64,000 nucleotides of DNA. Source: Nageia nagi. Taxonomy: Eukaryota; Pinophyta. Both the position numbers and the translations under genes were made by a program. Location of the stretch: positions 199,020,001 through 199,084,000 of the forward strand of contig JBITNC010000001.1 in the NCBI GenBank assembly GCA_050084985.1, in the 5' to 3' direction. This document shows positions 63,273 to 64,000 of this stretch, piece by piece; position 1 is the stretch's first letter, and every line of letters starts with the position of its first letter. Below the pieces are notes generated by a model. The model did no database searches, was not told the DNA's origin, and saw only the letters and a list, made by a program, of their open reading frames with translations.

Positions 63273-64000
63273 AAAATTGACTTATTGTATGGTTGATGGA
63301 ATGTATATTTGACAAACATAATGTACTACCTCTTTTTAGCAATTAAAATATGTATATTATGACCTATTTATAAGATATGTTCATGAAATGTGTATGGCAT
63401 GAATGATTAATATTTATAATTATTTTTAAATTTATCTAAGTATAACATATGTATGACTAACAAGAAATGAACACCTATAATTATCAGATGATGACTAGGA
63501 TAACATAGACAAGGTGGTTGGGATATGATATGTATGTAAAAATTATAAATTGAACCCCATGCAAGTGCTAGTGCTTTTAATGAATTACAGTGTCTGGGTG
63601 TGATATGGTAGATCAAGATAACATGGAGGCATGGTATTTCATTTTTTGGATAAGGGAAAATAAAGTTTCTTTATGGCTGTAGCCAAATGAATATGAATGT
63701 CAATATAGTCCCATGGATCCAAAATCCAAGTGAAGGCTATATGCACAACAAAATAATGTTCAAGACATTGACAAGGGTATTTGGAAGCAAAAAAGTTTTG
63801 ACTATGCACAAAATATGATAAGGAACCCAATGCAAGCACTAGTGTGAAAGATAGGAAATGGAGTTGGGAATAACCTCTCCAACACCAATATGATCCTCTA
63901 GAAAAGTAGCAACAAAAATAGATAACAAATGGTTAAGGAAATGAGAGATGATCCTAAGCAAGAAAGTTTTCAAGTTGAATTGAGCCAAGTTTTTCTTAAT
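63273..64000. other. Element E internal sequence without recognised genes
   Basis: AT-rich sequence between the antisense gene's 3' end and the expected gag, which would lie to the right on the minus strand. No gag core recognised within the window. Confidence 0.4.

Larger units (their letters stand above)
58458..64000 (-). mobile_element. Element E: non-autonomous LTR retrotransposon with antisense PMD gene (runs off the window)
   Basis: The 3' LTR (58458-59250) and PPT set a minus orientation. The PMD remnant at 61384-63272 is on the plus strand, so antisense, as in A-C. Tandem repeats lie between the two. Gag and the 5' LTR would lie to the right, outside the window. LTR, repeats and PMD are closest to element C. 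It is inserted in element F's gag. Confidence 0.8.

Overview
The window looks like a gene-poor, AT-rich piece of a large plant nuclear genome. I see no confident single-copy host gene, no tRNA or rRNA gene and nothing prokaryotic. Nearly all interpretable sequence is LTR retrotransposon DNA in various states of decay, plus degenerate plant-type telomeric repeats. A seed plant with a large, heavily methylated genome (gymnosperm-like) fits, but the species cannot be told from the sequence.

Layout. 1-4.9 kb: unassigned DNA and about 2 kb of interstitial telomere-like repeat, with a (TTAGGG)-type array facing a (CCCTAA)-type array. 4.9-8.6 kb: the 3' end of a decayed Ty1/copia element (RT-RNase H, polypurine tract, LTR). 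10.08-27.42 kb: element B, an old Ty3/gypsy-like element on the minus strand, split by the young element A (15.29-23.53 kb, plus strand, 865-bp LTRs with 6 differences, intact 5-bp target duplication). 27.86-38.00 kb: element C (plus strand, perfect ATTAG target duplication). 38.02-50.82 kb: element D (minus strand, gag and protease). 50.82-51.22 kb: a duplicated fragment of element C's LTR and its right flank. 53.77-58.46 kb: element F, a different gypsy lineage (minus strand) with two protease domains, interrupted by element E (58.46 kb to beyond the window end, minus strand).

The main discovery candidate is the shared architecture of A, B, C and E: LTR - PBS - gag - [plant mobile domain (PMD) gene in ANTISENSE orientation, still carrying introns] - family-specific tandem repeats - PPT - LTR. 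B and C show gag sense and PMD antisense, as A does; E shows the 3' half of the same plan. No reverse transcriptase or integrase is visible in these four, so they would depend on enzymes supplied in trans. In A the antisense gene has a convincing TATA box, three exons and two introns, an acidic middle and a C-terminal coiled coil. It is broken only by two stop codons that can each arise from a single C-to-T change. The intron before the coiled-coil exon sits at the same place and phase in all four copies. Antisense orientation explains why introns survive retrotransposition. PMD proteins have been linked to gypsy and Mutator-like elements before; the repeated antisense, intron-bearing arrangement here is what deserves a second look.

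A common LTR start (TGTWRACACNYAAAA), a common unusual gag zinc motif (C-x2-H-x4-H-x4-C in A, B and D, degenerate in C) and similar PPTs tie A to E together as related families. Decay is dominated by C-to-T and G-to-A changes, as expected for methylated repeats.
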